Assembly (NCBI GenBank): GCA_018894105.1
Contig: CM032125.1
Span: forward strand, 35,573,032-35,637,031
Direction of reading: 5' to 3'
Origin: Jacaranda mimosifolia
Lineage: Eukaryota; Streptophyta; Magnoliopsida; Lamiales; Bignoniaceae
DNA: 64,000 nucleotides
Part shown: piece by piece, positions 33,275 through 46,411 of the stretch
How the letters are laid out: every line of letters starts with the position of its first letter
Numbering within the stretch: the stretch's first letter is position 1
Program-made: the position numbers and the translations under genes
Notes under the pieces: model-generated
The model's input: only the letters and a program-made list of their open reading frames with translations
Databases searched by the model: none
Told to the model about the DNA's origin: nothing

Positions 33275-36108
33275 ATATGTCAAATAGTTGAATTATATAC
33301 ACTCATATTGGTCCTTAAGCTGCCTCTGAGTCTCACAACATAGATATGTAAAACTCATGGATTATAAAGCCATCATCTTCCTCATCAACATTCTCCTGCT
33401 TTGCATTGTCAATTATGGGTGGATTAAGACCATCTCCATGGCATCTCATTAGAGGGAGGGCGACCACAAAGTTCAATATTCCCAGCATACACAGATACAT
33501 TAAAGCCTTGCCGTTGAGCACTTTCTGGAAATTTGCCGGACAACCTGTTGTTTGAGAAGTCCAAAACAGCCAAAAAATTCAATTCTGCAAGGCCAACAGG
33601 AATCTCACCAGAGAACTTGTTTCTTGACAAATAAAGACACTCTAGCATCTTCGCCTGTCCAATGTCTGAAATTATGCCTCCACCCAAACAATTTCTTGAC
33701 AGGTTCAACGAAATTAACGCTCTCATACTGAAAAACTCTCAAGGGATGTTGTCAATTAACCTATTGCTTGAAAGGTCAATGAGTCTGAGAAGTCTCAGTG
33801 CTTTTCTATATTCAAACTCCTGCCCTTTCCATTGTACCAATGCATAATCAAAGAAATCCATTGAACAAATAGTTCTTGGAATTGTTTTATTCATCTGAAC
33901 CAAAGAAGTGAAATTGTTGAAGCATGGAGGAATTTTTTCGGATAAAGAGTTCCTAGAGAGATCCAAGATTTGAATCTCAGTAAGATAGCAGACCTCTGGA
34001 GGGATGCTTCCGTAGAAATTATGGTGCCCAAGGTTGAGAACTATCAAATATCTAAGGTGTGTTCCTATCCATATTGCGATGTTTCCTGAGAGCTTGTTTT
34101 CTCCAACATCAATCATTACCAAAGTTTGGCAATTCTTCAAATCTGAAGGCAAATCCCCAAAGAAATTATTGTTACACAAGTGCAGTGTTTGGAGCCCACT
34201 TAGAGAACCTAAACTTTGTGGAAGATTGCCAGAGAGATTATTGTTAGCCAAATTGAGAATGTATAAGCCTATCATGCTCTCCCAACATTTGGGAAGCTCT
34301 CCCGAAAATTGATTATTTGAGAGGTCAAGTACCAAAAGCAAACCATAGGCATTTGTGCATATTGATGAAATTGACCCCTGAAACACATTGTTGGAGAGTT
34401 GCAATATCTCAGAATTAGGATGAAACAATGGTAGATAACCTGAGAAAGTATTAAATCCAATGTCTATTATGGGATACTCAACAAAGTTTGATGACAAATT
34501 AGGCATCGTACCACTAATCTGCTTATGAGAATGGTTTAAATAATATATTCTTTGAGACAAATCCCACAAACATTTAGGCACTTCATCTGATATACCAAAG
34601 AGGATCAAGCACAGAAAAATTAGTTTGAGTTAGCAGCCATGCAGGGAAGTGAGTGCCCATGTTGCAAGATGCTAGTCTTATAAAATCCAACTCAAAAAGA
34701 GGAATCCAATCAACACTGAAATTCAAGACCAATGAATTGAAGGACAAATCCAGGTGCTTCAAGTTTTGATGTTTCAAGAGGTGAGCTTCAGAGATTGTTC
34801 CTTGCAAAAAATTGGAAGGAGCATCCAAAATCTCAAGCATGGAAAGTTGCCAAAGACTTTCAGGTATCGTTCTAAATTTATTGCCATGGAGATTTAATGC
34901 TTTTAATGAAACAAATGCTCTCAAATCCGGGAATAATTCTGTGATTTGATTACCAGACAAATCAAAATGTTTAAGCCTAGAAAACTGTCCAAAGCTGTTA
35001 GGAAAGGACCTATTCAATTGATTATCATGTAACTTCAAGATCCTGAAGGATGAAAATTGGGTTAAATCAGGCAATGATCCATAAATGCTATTTCTATCCA
35101 ACTGCAAAATCTCTAATGAATCCTTTGCGCCCACAGATAACTTGCAAAATAAGTTGGGGAGGGGTTCTGATAAGTAATTATATGATAGATTTAATGTTTG
35201 CAAATGACTTAAATTCCCCAAGGATTTTGGAATTCCACCTGTTAGCCCATTCCATGACAGATCAAGATACTCAAGAAAAGTAAATCTTTCAAAAAGCCAT
35301 CTTTAGGAATGATGCCAAGTAAGTCATTATGAGACAGGTCTATGCTATGGAGACTTGTGCTTACATTGAACAACCAATGATATGCAGAAGAGGTCAGCCC
35401 ATTCTAGGATAGATCAAGAATAGAAAGACATGTAGAAGGAGAATTAACAAAGAAATATGTGGGAAGCTGACAGTCATGCAAGTGCAATTCTATCAGAGAA
35501 GGAAGCTTGAATATATCTTGTAACAAATTGGTACCTCTCACGTAAGAATAACTTAAATCAAGTAGGGTCAATGAAGAGAGATGAGAAATCCAATCGAGGT
35601 TCTCAAATGGCAGTTCATTACCCTTGAGATTAAGTGTCCTCAGGTTGGTAAGGTTCCTTGGCTGATAAGGAACAACACCAAAAAAGTTAGAACCCATCAA
35701 ATTTAGATGTTGTATGTTCTTTGAGGAATCAATGAAATCCAGAATTTCATCATATCCAAAGTCATTTCAACTCAAATCCAAATCATTCAAATAAGTCAAC
35801 TCAAGAAGGGCACTACTAATCTTACCTCCCAAACTGCTAAGTTGAAGACCGATTACATGACTAGTCTCGTTGCTACATTCTACATTGTCCCATTGGCAGC
35901 ATTCCCTTTTGTCATCTTCACTTCCCCATGATGAGAGAATGCCATAGTGATCTATAAGGCCTTCCTTCCTTGACCCTGAGAAGAGCTTCTCTCTCCTTTG
36001 GTATGCACCTCCATTCTCCTCTACCAAATACTCATACTGCAGGCAATCTGAAACAAGAACAAACAACAATAGCAGTAAAAAAATAATTAATCCTTTATAA
36101 TTGATCAT
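33275..36108 (-). pseudogene. LRR receptor-like protein, broken, lacking the membrane segment (copy E)
   Basis: It starts with [17 protein letters not shown] 4-bp loss near 36030 and a 4-bp gain (an extra TTCC) near 35965 cancel out, so residues ~27-48 are read out of frame and the first LRRNT Cys is lost while the later CCQW is kept. Stops follow near 35767 and 35404 and frameshifts near 35300, 34600 and 33735. The frames 35221-34583 (212 codons) and 34608-33739 (289) hold most LRRs and the island (YALVQWKGQEFEYRKAL). Near 33335, ~135 bp are deleted, removing the transmembrane helix and joining the pre-membrane HEFYIS region to the tail. A C14 run is at 33223-33236 in the 3' flank. It is a pseudogene. 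Confidence 0.87.
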
Positions 36109-37087
36109 TTCTTTTTTCTTTTTGGAGTATCAATGATTCAGCAGATAAAAGGAACTCAAAGCAAAAATTATAAAATATGGTTTTAAATGTTGTAGCTTTC
36201 TGAAATTCTCTTTGAAGTTTGAGAAAAGTGTCGGTGATATATTGGTTACATATGAGAAAAGATATATATATATATAGATATATAATATTTAAAACAACTT
36301 TTTTACACTTATATTATTTTATTTTACCATACAAATTTGATTGTAGAGAATATCATATGATTTAAAATTTGAAATCATAGTCTTTATTTTTGTTGATTAT
36401 TTGGAAATAGGACAAAGTACTTGTAATTTGCTACTTGTGCAACCTTTTGAAGGTGGACTGTGACTATATGATAGGGTCAACTGTATTGGAATGGTGGCTG
36501 CCACAACTGTCAAAAGATTTTTGTTTGTGGGACTCCAATCCATTAAATAACTTCTATAAATTTTGGGCTTGTTGAATTGAGCTTTCCGTCAAATGCATTT
36601 TTATGAAACCCGTATGTATTAATTTTCATACATAATGTATTTTAAATCATTTTATGTATTTTCATCATTAAATCAATGAGAAAATTGTTGCGTCTACAAT
36701 AGAAATGTCAATTAATTATAATAATATACATTAATGTACATACTTAAAATATTGTGTAAACAAGCTAATTTTAAAAGTACTAGAGTTTATACTCTATTAA
36801 CATTCTCAAATCAATTTGAAAATTTAGCCATAATATTATTCTTTCATACTAATATTTTGGTTAATTAATACGAATCCATATTTACACTTTGACATCGTTT
36901 TACACTGTTTATTTTTATATTAACTAATTAATTTGTACAGCAAATAATAATTAAATGGCTATTCTTTTTTCTAGTGTCAACTCAACGTTGAAGAAGGAAA
37001 AGAAGGCACGAGAAACTGTGGTGTATTGGTTACTTATAAAGACTAGCTTGTATTCATTGGAACATTCCTCCATAGTCATTCTTCCAC
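36109..37087 (-). promoter_or_regulatory. RLP copy E upstream region, split by an insert
   Basis: RLP-type upstream sequence runs to about 36258 and resumes at about 37015 (GTGGTGTATTGGTTAC). Between them lies ~750 bp of AT-rich DNA without genes. The TATA block is therefore displaced and altered (CTTGTATTCATTG where the others have a TATAAATA complement). A second insertion follows at 37088. Confidence 0.5.
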
Positions 37088-39913
37088 TGTAGCACCCCTC
37101 CTCAGGATGACACTCAGTCAAGGTACCACACAGATTCAATCTTAAATATCAGAGTCGCAACCTAACAAAAGGCTCATAAGTTCATTTCACACATATTCTA
37201 AAATGATACTTAATCTCATCAATTAGTTCTAAACCAAAAATTTCAAAATAAACACCTACTAAACTTCATAATATTAATATCTTACATCATAACACATTTA
37301 AAGCCTTATAATTACAATCATACATATCACAATATCTCTAAGGTTTCATTCCAAATATAATATCTCATAACTTATATTATGTGCAATCTTCAAAAGGAAA
37401 TAGAATACATTTCTTCCCAGTTCCATCTCGAACCATCTCTTTCCTATTTGATATCATAAAATATAGGAAGGTAAATCCAAAGACTTAGTGAAGAATACAA
37501 AAAGGGATTTATCGAGAATGATTCGACTCGACAAATCACAATACAAACGAATAGATCAAACAAATACAGAAACAAATAGTACCGATAAGCAAATAGGAAA
37601 CTCTCCTACCTTATTGCTCCAAGATCAGATGTCAGACAAACAGAAACAATCAGACAAATCAAACCCAAAGTATATGCATTCAGCGGATAGTCTAAGACAT
37701 GCATTGCAGATTCACCTTATACCAGACAAATATATCACCTAAGCATAATAGCTTGGTATATGGCAAATGCCCATATGAGCTTATAGTGCACCGCCGATGC
37801 CCAGGAAAAAGTCCCTAGCATACCATCGATACTTAGGAAAAGTCCCTAGCGTACCGCCGACACCCAGGAAAAAGTCCTTAACGTATCATTGATACCAAGG
37901 GAAAAGTCCCTTGCACGCCTCACATAACCAAACTAATCGCTCGGATCGGCCTTTGGCCTCATAATCACCATACAAGTAATAGAATTAACCGCTTATGCAG
38001 ATGCCCATGGGAAAGTACCTAGCACATTGCCGGTTTCAGACAGATTAGATCAATGCAGACAGAAACAATGTCCATCAAACAACAGATAACAGTAATAGAT
38101 ACAGATATGCCAGCATGGCCAAAATACATATCAGATAACAGAAATGCCGATAAGGCAACAGATTAAAAACATATCAAAATAGATAACAGACATAATTCTA
38201 GGTGCCAGAACAAACAAAAATAGATACAGAACAGATATAACCTCACAGGGGTATTCAGAACAGAATGAAATAACAAACAGAAATCAAACACGATTCTGAG
38301 TAACGTAACAGATAGCTCAATAGGATGCCACATTGGCAGAACCTCATAGGTATAATAAGTACCAAGAGGTATAGATCCTCACCTCTTGCAGTTTCAGCAA
38401 AATAACTCCAATCGAGATCTACTGATCAACAGGATCCACTCCTTCAATACCTAATCAACAGAGTACTTTCAAAGTCACTTTCCTATTCAATTCTAGTAAG
38501 TTTTTAGAACATATCACAACATTATCCTAATTAGACTATGCCAAAGAGTTCAATAAAACCAATTATTTTCCAATTAATCTTGATTCCTTAACAAATCTAG
38601 TATTGAAGCAACAACTAATTCTAAAATACATAATCATCCTTGGCATGTCGTTCCAAATTCATAACAACGATACAATTACTATCATTTAGTTAGTCTTAGT
38701 CAGATGTCGCCTAATTCATCAATTATTTAAAGTCCCAAAATTCTAACATTAACCAAATCTAGTCCTAAGTCCAAAATTCCAAGTGCAAGTTCTTGTCAAT
38801 ATTCATAATTTCTAATTATGGTCACTTTTCATAATGTCCAAATCCACCATTTACATCCATATCCAAAGCATGGGAGGGTTCACTACAATATACATATGTG
38901 GCATATGAATCCTCAAATCTTAATCTTAACAAGATATGATATTAAAGATGTATATCCACATACATGTATATATATATATATACACATACATATAAGACAC
39001 CCAAATAAATCAAAGTTGGCTATCGGAGTTCCAAAACCACCAACCGATGACACAGGTGTGCTCGTTGTGCCGAGGAGGTGAAACTGCCTCTCCGCCGGTC
39101 GCCATCACCGAAAAATTGAGATGGCACCACCGATAGAATCCTCTCGCCAAGAGCTTTTCAATGGTACCCTCAGTTGATTTGGATGCTAAAAACCTCGTCA
39201 AAACATAGCCTGAAGTGGTCATGGTCAATAGCTTTGCTGCTTGTTTTCACCATCTCCGCTGCGTATCTCCGCCATGCAACTATACCATTATGTTCACCTC
39301 GTTGAGGGCTAGTTGAAACACTCCTCCTTTGCTCCATTTGACGCCAAAAATTGAGAGACCCACTTGCTCCGAGTTTTCATTCTCTCTCCCCCATGAGCTT
39401 CCAGTGAGCTGTCCGCCGCCATTGATGGTGGAGATGAGGTCTCGGTGGTGTGGGAAATAAGTTGGGGTGGTGGTTGGTTGAAGGAAAACTCTCCAGTGGT
39501 GGTGATAGTAGTGATGGTGGTCTTGGTTGTGAGGGAGGAAAGAAGAAGAAAATGAGGAGAAAAATGAAGAAGAAAGAAGAAAAAGGAAGAGAAGAAATGA
39601 AAGTCAAAATAGCATTAAATTTTGACTTGATGGCAAGCATGGTGGAGGTATGGGTTGGGTTTGACTTCATCCATGCTTTCATTCATTTATTTATTTATTT
39701 TTATAATAATAATTTAAAATCTCTCAATTTAATTCCCAAAATAAATAAAATGCATTTTTGATCTCAAAATCTTGTAAAATATCAATTGAATCTTATATAA
39801 TTTTTATCAAGATTAAATAATTCAAAATTTTAATCGAATAACTAAAATTAATTGATAAAATAAACAACAATAATAATAATTTAACAAATATATAAAATTT
39901 TGGAGTCGTTACA
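37088..39913. mobile_element. Solo LTR or LTR-only element, 2.8 kb
   Basis: It begins TGTAGCACCCC and ends GGAGTCGTTACA (inverted TGTAACGACTCC), with a 5-bp duplication TCCAC (37083-37087 and 39914-39918). It interrupts RLP upstream sequence that is continuous in other copies (for example CTTCCACTGTAACAG at 14051-14065). It contains a 32-bp tandem repeat and no retrotransposon protein frame; the ORFs at 37488, 38818 and 39450 show no known domain. The terminal sequences resemble those of plant Gypsy LTRs. I see no second LTR copy inside, so a solo LTR is the best reading. Confidence 0.7.
37787..37914. repeat. 32-bp tandem repeat, 4 units
   Basis: There are four units of the type GCACCGCCGATGCCCAGGAA plus 12 bases, alternating between a GC-richer and an AT-richer version. 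They lie inside the solo LTR. Confidence 0.85.
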
Positions 39914-40408
39914 TCCACAATAAAAGTAAGCATCATAATTGGTCGAAGATGCTTCCCACTCATTTTTCCAAAACACAACTTTCACAAAGACCTTGACTCA
40001 AGAGTGTAATAAAGTCTTAGATTCAACTCAACCCACTAGAGGAGTTTCCAAAATGCACAGAGAGATCGACGAGTAATTTTCTTGAGCCGCGTTAATTTGA
40101 TTTGAAAAGAAAATTAAAGGGAGATTAGTCTTTTACAAGGATATCTATAGCATGCTTAATTTGTTGGATTATGGTAATGGCTGCCCCAAAATAAATTCCA
40201 ATTCTGCTACGTAATCGCACAATAAATGGAATTAAAAATTAATGTATGTTATATTATATATGAGGGTTGAGGGTGCGATTAAAAAATTGCACTCCCACTA
40301 TCACACATAAATTAGTATTCATTCTGTTGACTTAAAGAGGAAATAATGACAATACCACTATACCCTTTTCCAAGCAAGAAATTTAGTTTATTAATCTTTA
40401 TCCAATCA
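39914..40408. other. RLP upstream flank after the solo LTR, plus dispersed segment
   Basis: The first ~100 bp continue the RLP upstream homology. About 40010-40095 is copy 2 of the short segment seen at 16305-16400 and 57000-57082. The rest is AT-rich and unassigned. Confidence 0.45.
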
Positions 40409-41210
40409 AGGTTTTAAAAATTGAATTGGACCGGCTGATTCGATCGATAACCGTGGCCAGTCCGGTCCGAATCAATCTAAAAAACTGTTTACGATCAAAT
40501 CAATTGAGAATCAGTCAAGAATTGGTACAAGTTCGACTAGTTCCTAACTGGTTCAATTTTATTTTATTTTTTTTTATTTTCCAATTTTTGAATTTCCCTA
40601 CCAGCTTTGACTATTACTGTTGACTGTTGACATTAGGTACTAACTTTTCCCAATTTTTTGAAAACATAATTCACAAATTGGGTTGGGTCTTTTTCCTTTG
40701 GGCAATAATGTAGTTTTTGAAACTTAAGTTTATTTATTTGAAGTCCAATGATGTGGTTATATTTTGTATAATTGATGATTGAATTTGTTGTTGTTTTATT
40801 AATTTCTACTAGAATATATTGGACATTTAGTGTGAAAAATTATATTTTATTTTGTTAAATATTAAACTTGAAACTTGAAGGAATGGCCATTTGTATTAAT
40901 ATTAAATAATTGTGTGTTGCTATTTGAATTAGATTATATATTTGTAATTGATTAATAGAGAAATGGTATTTTGTAAAGAACAATTTGAAGGGAAAAAATG
41001 ACTAAAATATGCAGAATTTTTTTTCTATATTGTTGGAATTCTTCAATTTTTTACAATATATTAATTATATTATATATATTTATAAAATTAAAAATAATTA
41101 TTACATCATTATAATATCATTCCGATCGAACCAGTGGTCCAACCGGTCCAATTAGTTGAACCAGTAACCAGTAATGTCGCTGATTCTTTGTTCGGTCCAA
41201 TTTTGAAAAC
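40409..41210. mobile_element. Non-autonomous TIR transposon, 0.8 kb
   Basis: The ends are imperfect inverted repeats of the widespread plant type GGTTTTAAAAATTGAATTGG / …CCAATTTTGAAAACATT, rich in CCGG/GGTCCAA motifs. A near-duplication ATCCAAT lies on both sides (about 40399-40406 and 41216-41222). No transposase is seen. Confidence 0.6.
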
Positions 41211-41294
41211 ATTGCATCCAATACAATATATTAAGCGAGAAAAAGAAATTGTGATAAGTGACATATACTGCATTAAAAAAAAAAAACCATATAT

Positions 41295-43323
41295 AATGTC
41301 ACTAATAGTCCCTGATATTTTAATTTAGTATCACTTTAGTTCTCAATCTTTAAAATTTTATTTTTTAGCCGCTAATGTTAATATATCATTTCACATTGGT
41401 CCCCAAAATTATTTTTCGGTAGTTTTTGGCTGAAAAATTGACCAAGTTTGACATGTTTAAGGGCAAAATTGCCAATTCATAGTTTTATGTTCCACTTTAG
41501 TCCCTATATAAAGTTTTACGTTCCACTTTGGTCCCTATATAAGGTTTATGTTTCAATTTTGTCCCTATGTTACTTTTTTTCTTTTTTATTTTTTCTTTTT
41601 TTCTTTTTTATAAATATATGTCCATGTGTGTATATATATTTGTGTATAATAGATGTGTATACTTAATTGATACTAATATTAGTCACATACTCATATATTA
41701 TTATTAATATTTAATAATATGTTATTGATATATTAATATCATTTGTGATATTATTGTAATTAAAATCATATGATTAGTGATATATTACTAATAATAAATA
41801 TTATATTATATTCATAATATGTATTATTATTAATAATAAATGATACAAATAAATATTAAATTAATTTTTTATTATTAATATATATAATTAATCATAAGAA
41901 TAATAAGGTTAATATTATCAATGATAATAATAGTATTATTATGATAATATAATTATCTAATATTATTAGGATTATTATTAATAATATTGTTAATTATATA
42001 TTAATAATTGATATGGGTGGATTTAGCTCAAGTGTGTAGTAGGCTGAAGTCTAATGAAACTGACCAGACAGTGGGTCAAAAGATATGTTTGGGATACACT
42101 TGGTGTCAAGTCCTACAATCAACAACAAATGTCAGGCTAGCCGAGGTGCCTTCGACTAACACATTCCGATGCTCAAGTTAGTAAGTCGACCAAGTAATGG
42201 AGCAGTGGAGTAAAAGCTTAAGGCAATAAATGTGCATACCTTTGTTGAGGGCTGGAATAGGGTATTTATAGCCTTTTCGTGGTGATTGATATGTCTTTGA
42301 TACCCCTGTTGCGTAAGAAGGGCCATTGTCCTTGCTTGAGGACTTTTTAATCTTATCCAGCTTGTGTACTGTTTTAGGAGGCAGCTACCTAGAAGAAGGT
42401 GGTATACTAGAGGTGCTCCCTAGCCTGACACAGTTGCAAAAGATGGTATTATTTGTGGCACGCGCTATTAATGTAGCAGCAGGGTGCCTAGCAAGGCATT
42501 CAATGTGGCCAAAGGGCTTTCGTCACTCTTTGACTTCTTTGGTCAAGACGAGCACTCCAACAGGAATGTCTATTAGGATTTTGGTCACCAGGCTCATTTT
42601 GGTCGAAGCCACATTATTCTAGTTGAAGGATTGATGCCACTTAATGGAGGCTATCGACTATAACCTGGTTGATCAAGAATGCTAATATCCACCACGACAG
42701 ATAGGGATTCAGAGGTCCAGTAACAGTCAAATATCTGCTTGATCCAAAATGAGTTAGGTTGAAGGACAGTCGAACTGCTTGGGGAGCATCAAACTAGCCC
42801 CTGTCCGAGTTGAGTGTTATTAGGCTGGGCCTATTGGGCTATCCCACATCAATAATAATATTAATATTATTATTAATTACAATAGTATCACAAATGATAT
42901 TAATATATCAATAATATATTATTAAATATTAATAATAATATATGAGCATGTGACTGATATTAATATCAATTATATATACACATATGTCATACACAAATAT
43001 ATATACACATGGACATATATTTATAAAAAGAAAAAAAAAGTAACATGTGGACTAAATTGGAACACAAAACCTTATATAGGGACTAAAATGAAACATAAAA
43101 CTTTATATAGGGACTAAAGTGGAACATAAACTATGAATTGATAATTTTGCCCTTAAAAATGTCAAACTTGGTCAATTTTCGGCCAAAAACTGCCAAAAAA
43201 AGATTTTGGGGACTAAAAGTGAAATGATAGACTAATGTTAGGGACCAAAAGATGAAATTTTAAAGATTGAGGATTAAAGTGATACTAAATCGAAACATTT
43301 GGGACTATTAGCGATATTTACCC
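41295..43323. mobile_element. MULE-like element, second copy
   Basis: It belongs to the same family as 23817-25805. The right end is intact (GCGATATTTACCC at 43311-43323) and the left end has lost its outermost bases. The long inverted arms carry the TTTAGTCCCTATATAAGG-type text. The core carries a solo-LTR-like insert at 42009-42851 in the same site as in the nested copy. The 98-codon frame at 42326-42622 lies in that insert and has no known domain. Confidence 0.75.
42009..42851. mobile_element. Solo-LTR-like insert inside the second MULE
   Basis: It is 843 bp, TGATATGGG … CCCACATCA, with a 5-bp duplication ATAAT (42004-42008 and 42852-42856), the reverse complement of the duplication around the copy at 24288-25128. 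Confidence 0.75.
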
Positions 43324-45889
43324 TATATATTATGTATTCTTCTCTTGATCTTTATACACAGCTATGAGAAATTAAGACTATTGTTTGAGCAATTGAAAAA
43401 GGCTCAAGTAAAGATATAGACGTTGATACAAATAAGTATAAATTTAATATAGATAGATAAAAACAATGATTTCATTTTATTACCATTTATTCATAGGTAA
43501 TTTAACTTGTTACAAAAGTAATCTATTTAATTTATTCCATGAGATGAAGAATTAAATTTGTGGTTATGAGAGTGCCACATATATATATGCTGCAAGTGTT
43601 GGAAGTTTTTTAGTGGTGGAAGTTCTTTCTTTAGTGCCTAAGATGTGGCATTAGCCGACCTATGCATGTACGTGTATGTGCATGTAACTTGTGGTATATT
43701 AGAGAGATATATGAATTAGCATAAGAGAGAAAGGTGTACTACCCAACTTTGTAGATGAATGATTATAGTTTATTTTAGAAATGTTATTAATTATACCTTT
43801 ACAAGTACTTGAATTTCATAATGGTTAGGCTTCAATGATATGCGACCTAGAATAAAAGAGTGCATGGTTAGGAGTGAACCTCTATGTTTTGAGTGGGAAA
43901 AAAAATAGATATATACAATATTGGATGTTAAGAATAATAGAGTAATATTAGTTGATTTTGATTCTTCACCAATATTGTTGGATTTCTCTTTTTCTATAAT
44001 TTGAGCATACAATTTATTCGGAATTTAATCAATGACGTTTATGGGATCTTAATTGAAATAAAATACAGGAGATAAATTGAATTCTTTTGGGGCTTCTTAA
44101 GGATCCTATTTTAGGTACTTATTTTGATTTTTACTTGCAACTTCAAGGATATAGAGTTTAGAGTATTTATAATTTTTTAAATAATACTTGGTTTTCCTTG
44201 ATGTAGAATTTATTAAGTCAATTATTTGATGGGAACTTTATATATTGAGTTTTATGTTAAGGATTAAGCTAACTACTATGAATACCAATTTATGACAAAG
44301 AAAAAATTATTCTTTGGTCCATACTTAATTAGTGACTTGAGATTTATCAGTTTGCCCAAATTATTTAATTTATTTTAAGTTGTTTAGCCCATAACTAGTA
44401 TAAAAATAAAACCATATGGTATTTGTGTTTTATAGGATAGGTGTAAGAACAACCCAAACTATTTAATTCATTTTAAGTTATGATTAAGCCTATAAGTAGT
44501 GTCAAAAATAAGTCCACAAATTATTGTGAAGTAATTATGGGCTTAGGTCCATGATTATCAAGTTAAAGATAACGAAAATTAATTTTTATAGAATTTTTTA
44601 TTGACAGATGGAAAATTCTAGAGGTCTTCCCATCATTTTAAAATTCTGTTTGGATAGCTTTTGACCCCCTTGAGGTATCTAATCATATTGGTTAGTCAAA
44701 ACCATATAAATATAGGTGATATGAAATCTTAGGACCTCCTTTTTTATATTACTATATTTTCATGCGAAAATTCATCATAGATATTCCCTATTATTTAATT
44801 ACTAAGCTATGGTAATAGTTAGCTAAAATTCAAAATAATTAAATCATGAAAAGTCAGGATTTCGGATATTTAGTCATGAGCTTGGGAATTTTAGTAATTA
44901 TCCAATCCTAATAAGTAAAGATTCTAGGGATTTCGGTAACTACATAATCCTAATAAGGTTAGAATTTTAAAATTATCTTTGTGGTTTTGAGTTATTGTTA
45001 TCTGGGATTAATACTAATCAAGTTTGGAGAAGTTAGGAATTAGAGTTTATCTTCCTATCCCAATATGATATGAATTCTAGTTTATCTGGAATACCTAACC
45101 TAGTAGTATAAATACCCGTACAGTAGGAAATAGAGAAGCTATACACAAAGATGAGAAAATACCAATTTTTCTATTTGTTCTTTAAAAATCCACAGAAAAT
45201 TTTATTATGGGGTATTAACATCTTATTTTTCTGTTGTAGGATTAGTGGACAATGCTTAAGTGGTACATCAAATTTGAGGAAAACTTTGGGTTTTAAGATT
45301 CTAGTGTAAGTGAATTTCTTTCTTCTATTGAAAATATTATCTTCGCATAAATTTTTTCTGTATCCAATAGTAAGTAAATGTCCGTTCTCTTTCTATTGGT
45401 AATATCTTTTCTGCATAAATGATTTCTGCATCAAAAAATAGGTATTTTTGCACATTGAATTCTTTAATCTACTAGAGAATTATTCCGTCTACAGAACTGT
45501 TCATAAAAACTTTTCTGTGCATGCATAAAACTAATTTTTAGGATTTGAGCATGTAAAAAAAAAATTCTAAATCTTGCATGAAACACAATATTCTCTATTG
45601 AAATAAAAATAAAAATAAAAAGAACTATGCTCTAAAAAATCGATAGACTATTAGTAGGAATGGGTTTTGTAACTGTGCTATGAGGTTACAGTAGTAAAAT
45701 ATTTCTGAAGCCATTTAACAGCATTGTAGTGAAGATTTCTTAAGCTACTTAATGACATTGTAGTTAAGATTTCTGAAGTCACTTAATAGCGTTGTAGTTA
45801 AGAATTCTGACGTCACCTAACAACATTGTAGTTAAGATCTTGGCCAAGTTGACTGATTAGAATCCCGAAAGTTCATGAGCATGATTAAT
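43324..45889. other. AT-rich intergenic, probably old retrotransposon DNA
   Basis: No coding frame is supported; the 73-codon frame at 43791-44012 has no recognisable feature. A 34-bp tandem repeat lies at 45701-45836. Confidence 0.4.
45701..45836. repeat. 34-bp tandem repeat, 4 units
   Basis: The units read like ATTTCTGAAGTCACTTAATA followed by GCGTTGTAGTTAAG, with a few differences each. Confidence 0.85.
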
Positions 45890-46215
45890 TAATGAATACT
45901 TTTTTATAAGTATGTTGGAAGATGAGCAGTTTTGGGGATGGTGATAAAAGATTTGTTATTTTTGGAATAGGTTTATTTGATTTTGAAATCTCTAGTTAGT
46001 TGATTAGGAAATTTTTTTGAGGTGTTGGATACTCAAGTTTGATTGTTAAGACAAGTAGTTGAATTATCTTTCATCGTGTCAATTTATTTTTGGAATTGTT
46101 TGGTAAAATTTTTGGGAATTTAGCATGCTTTATTGGATTTAAGGCTTAGTATCTCTAAGTCTTTAGGCTTAGGCTGGGCACTGCTGTGTTATGTTCTAAA
46201 TTCTGGGTGTGATAG
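45890..46215. mobile_element. LTR fragment, shared with 54605-54975
   Basis: It is similar throughout to 54660-54975 (for example GAGCAGTTTTGGGGATG…, then TTTAGG…GGGTGTGATAG against GGGGCGTGACA). It is likely the 3' part of an LTR of one family present twice. Confidence 0.55.
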
Positions 46216-46411
46216 TAGGCGTGAGTGCATGCATGTAAGTTAGTATATGCATATGAAGGAAAATATTGAGAGATTGATGTAGAAAGCTAGAGCAAAAATT
46301 ATTCCAAAGTTGTATTGCCTGAGCTTTAAAAAATATTGTCATATTGCATTGTTATATATATATTATCCTTCAATTTCTCAATTCTCCCTCAAATCATACT
46401 TACACCCAACA
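46216..46411. mobile_element. LTR retrotransposon end fragment, second copy
   Basis: It ends in TTACACCCAACA and matches 2370-2516. It cuts into the WD40-gene exon directly before the MIHMF codons. Confidence 0.55.

Noticed and set aside
37787..37914. CRISPR-like array of ~32-bp repeats
   Set aside because: Head-to-tail tandem units without spacers, inside an LTR in plant DNA.
39377..39761. Two opposing ~100-codon frames
   Set aside because: They lie inside the solo LTR; low-complexity (Glu/Lys or Phe/Pro), mirror images of each other, no known domain.
42326..42622. 98-codon frame
   Set aside because: Inside the solo-LTR-like insert; the homologous insert at 24288-25128 does not keep it.
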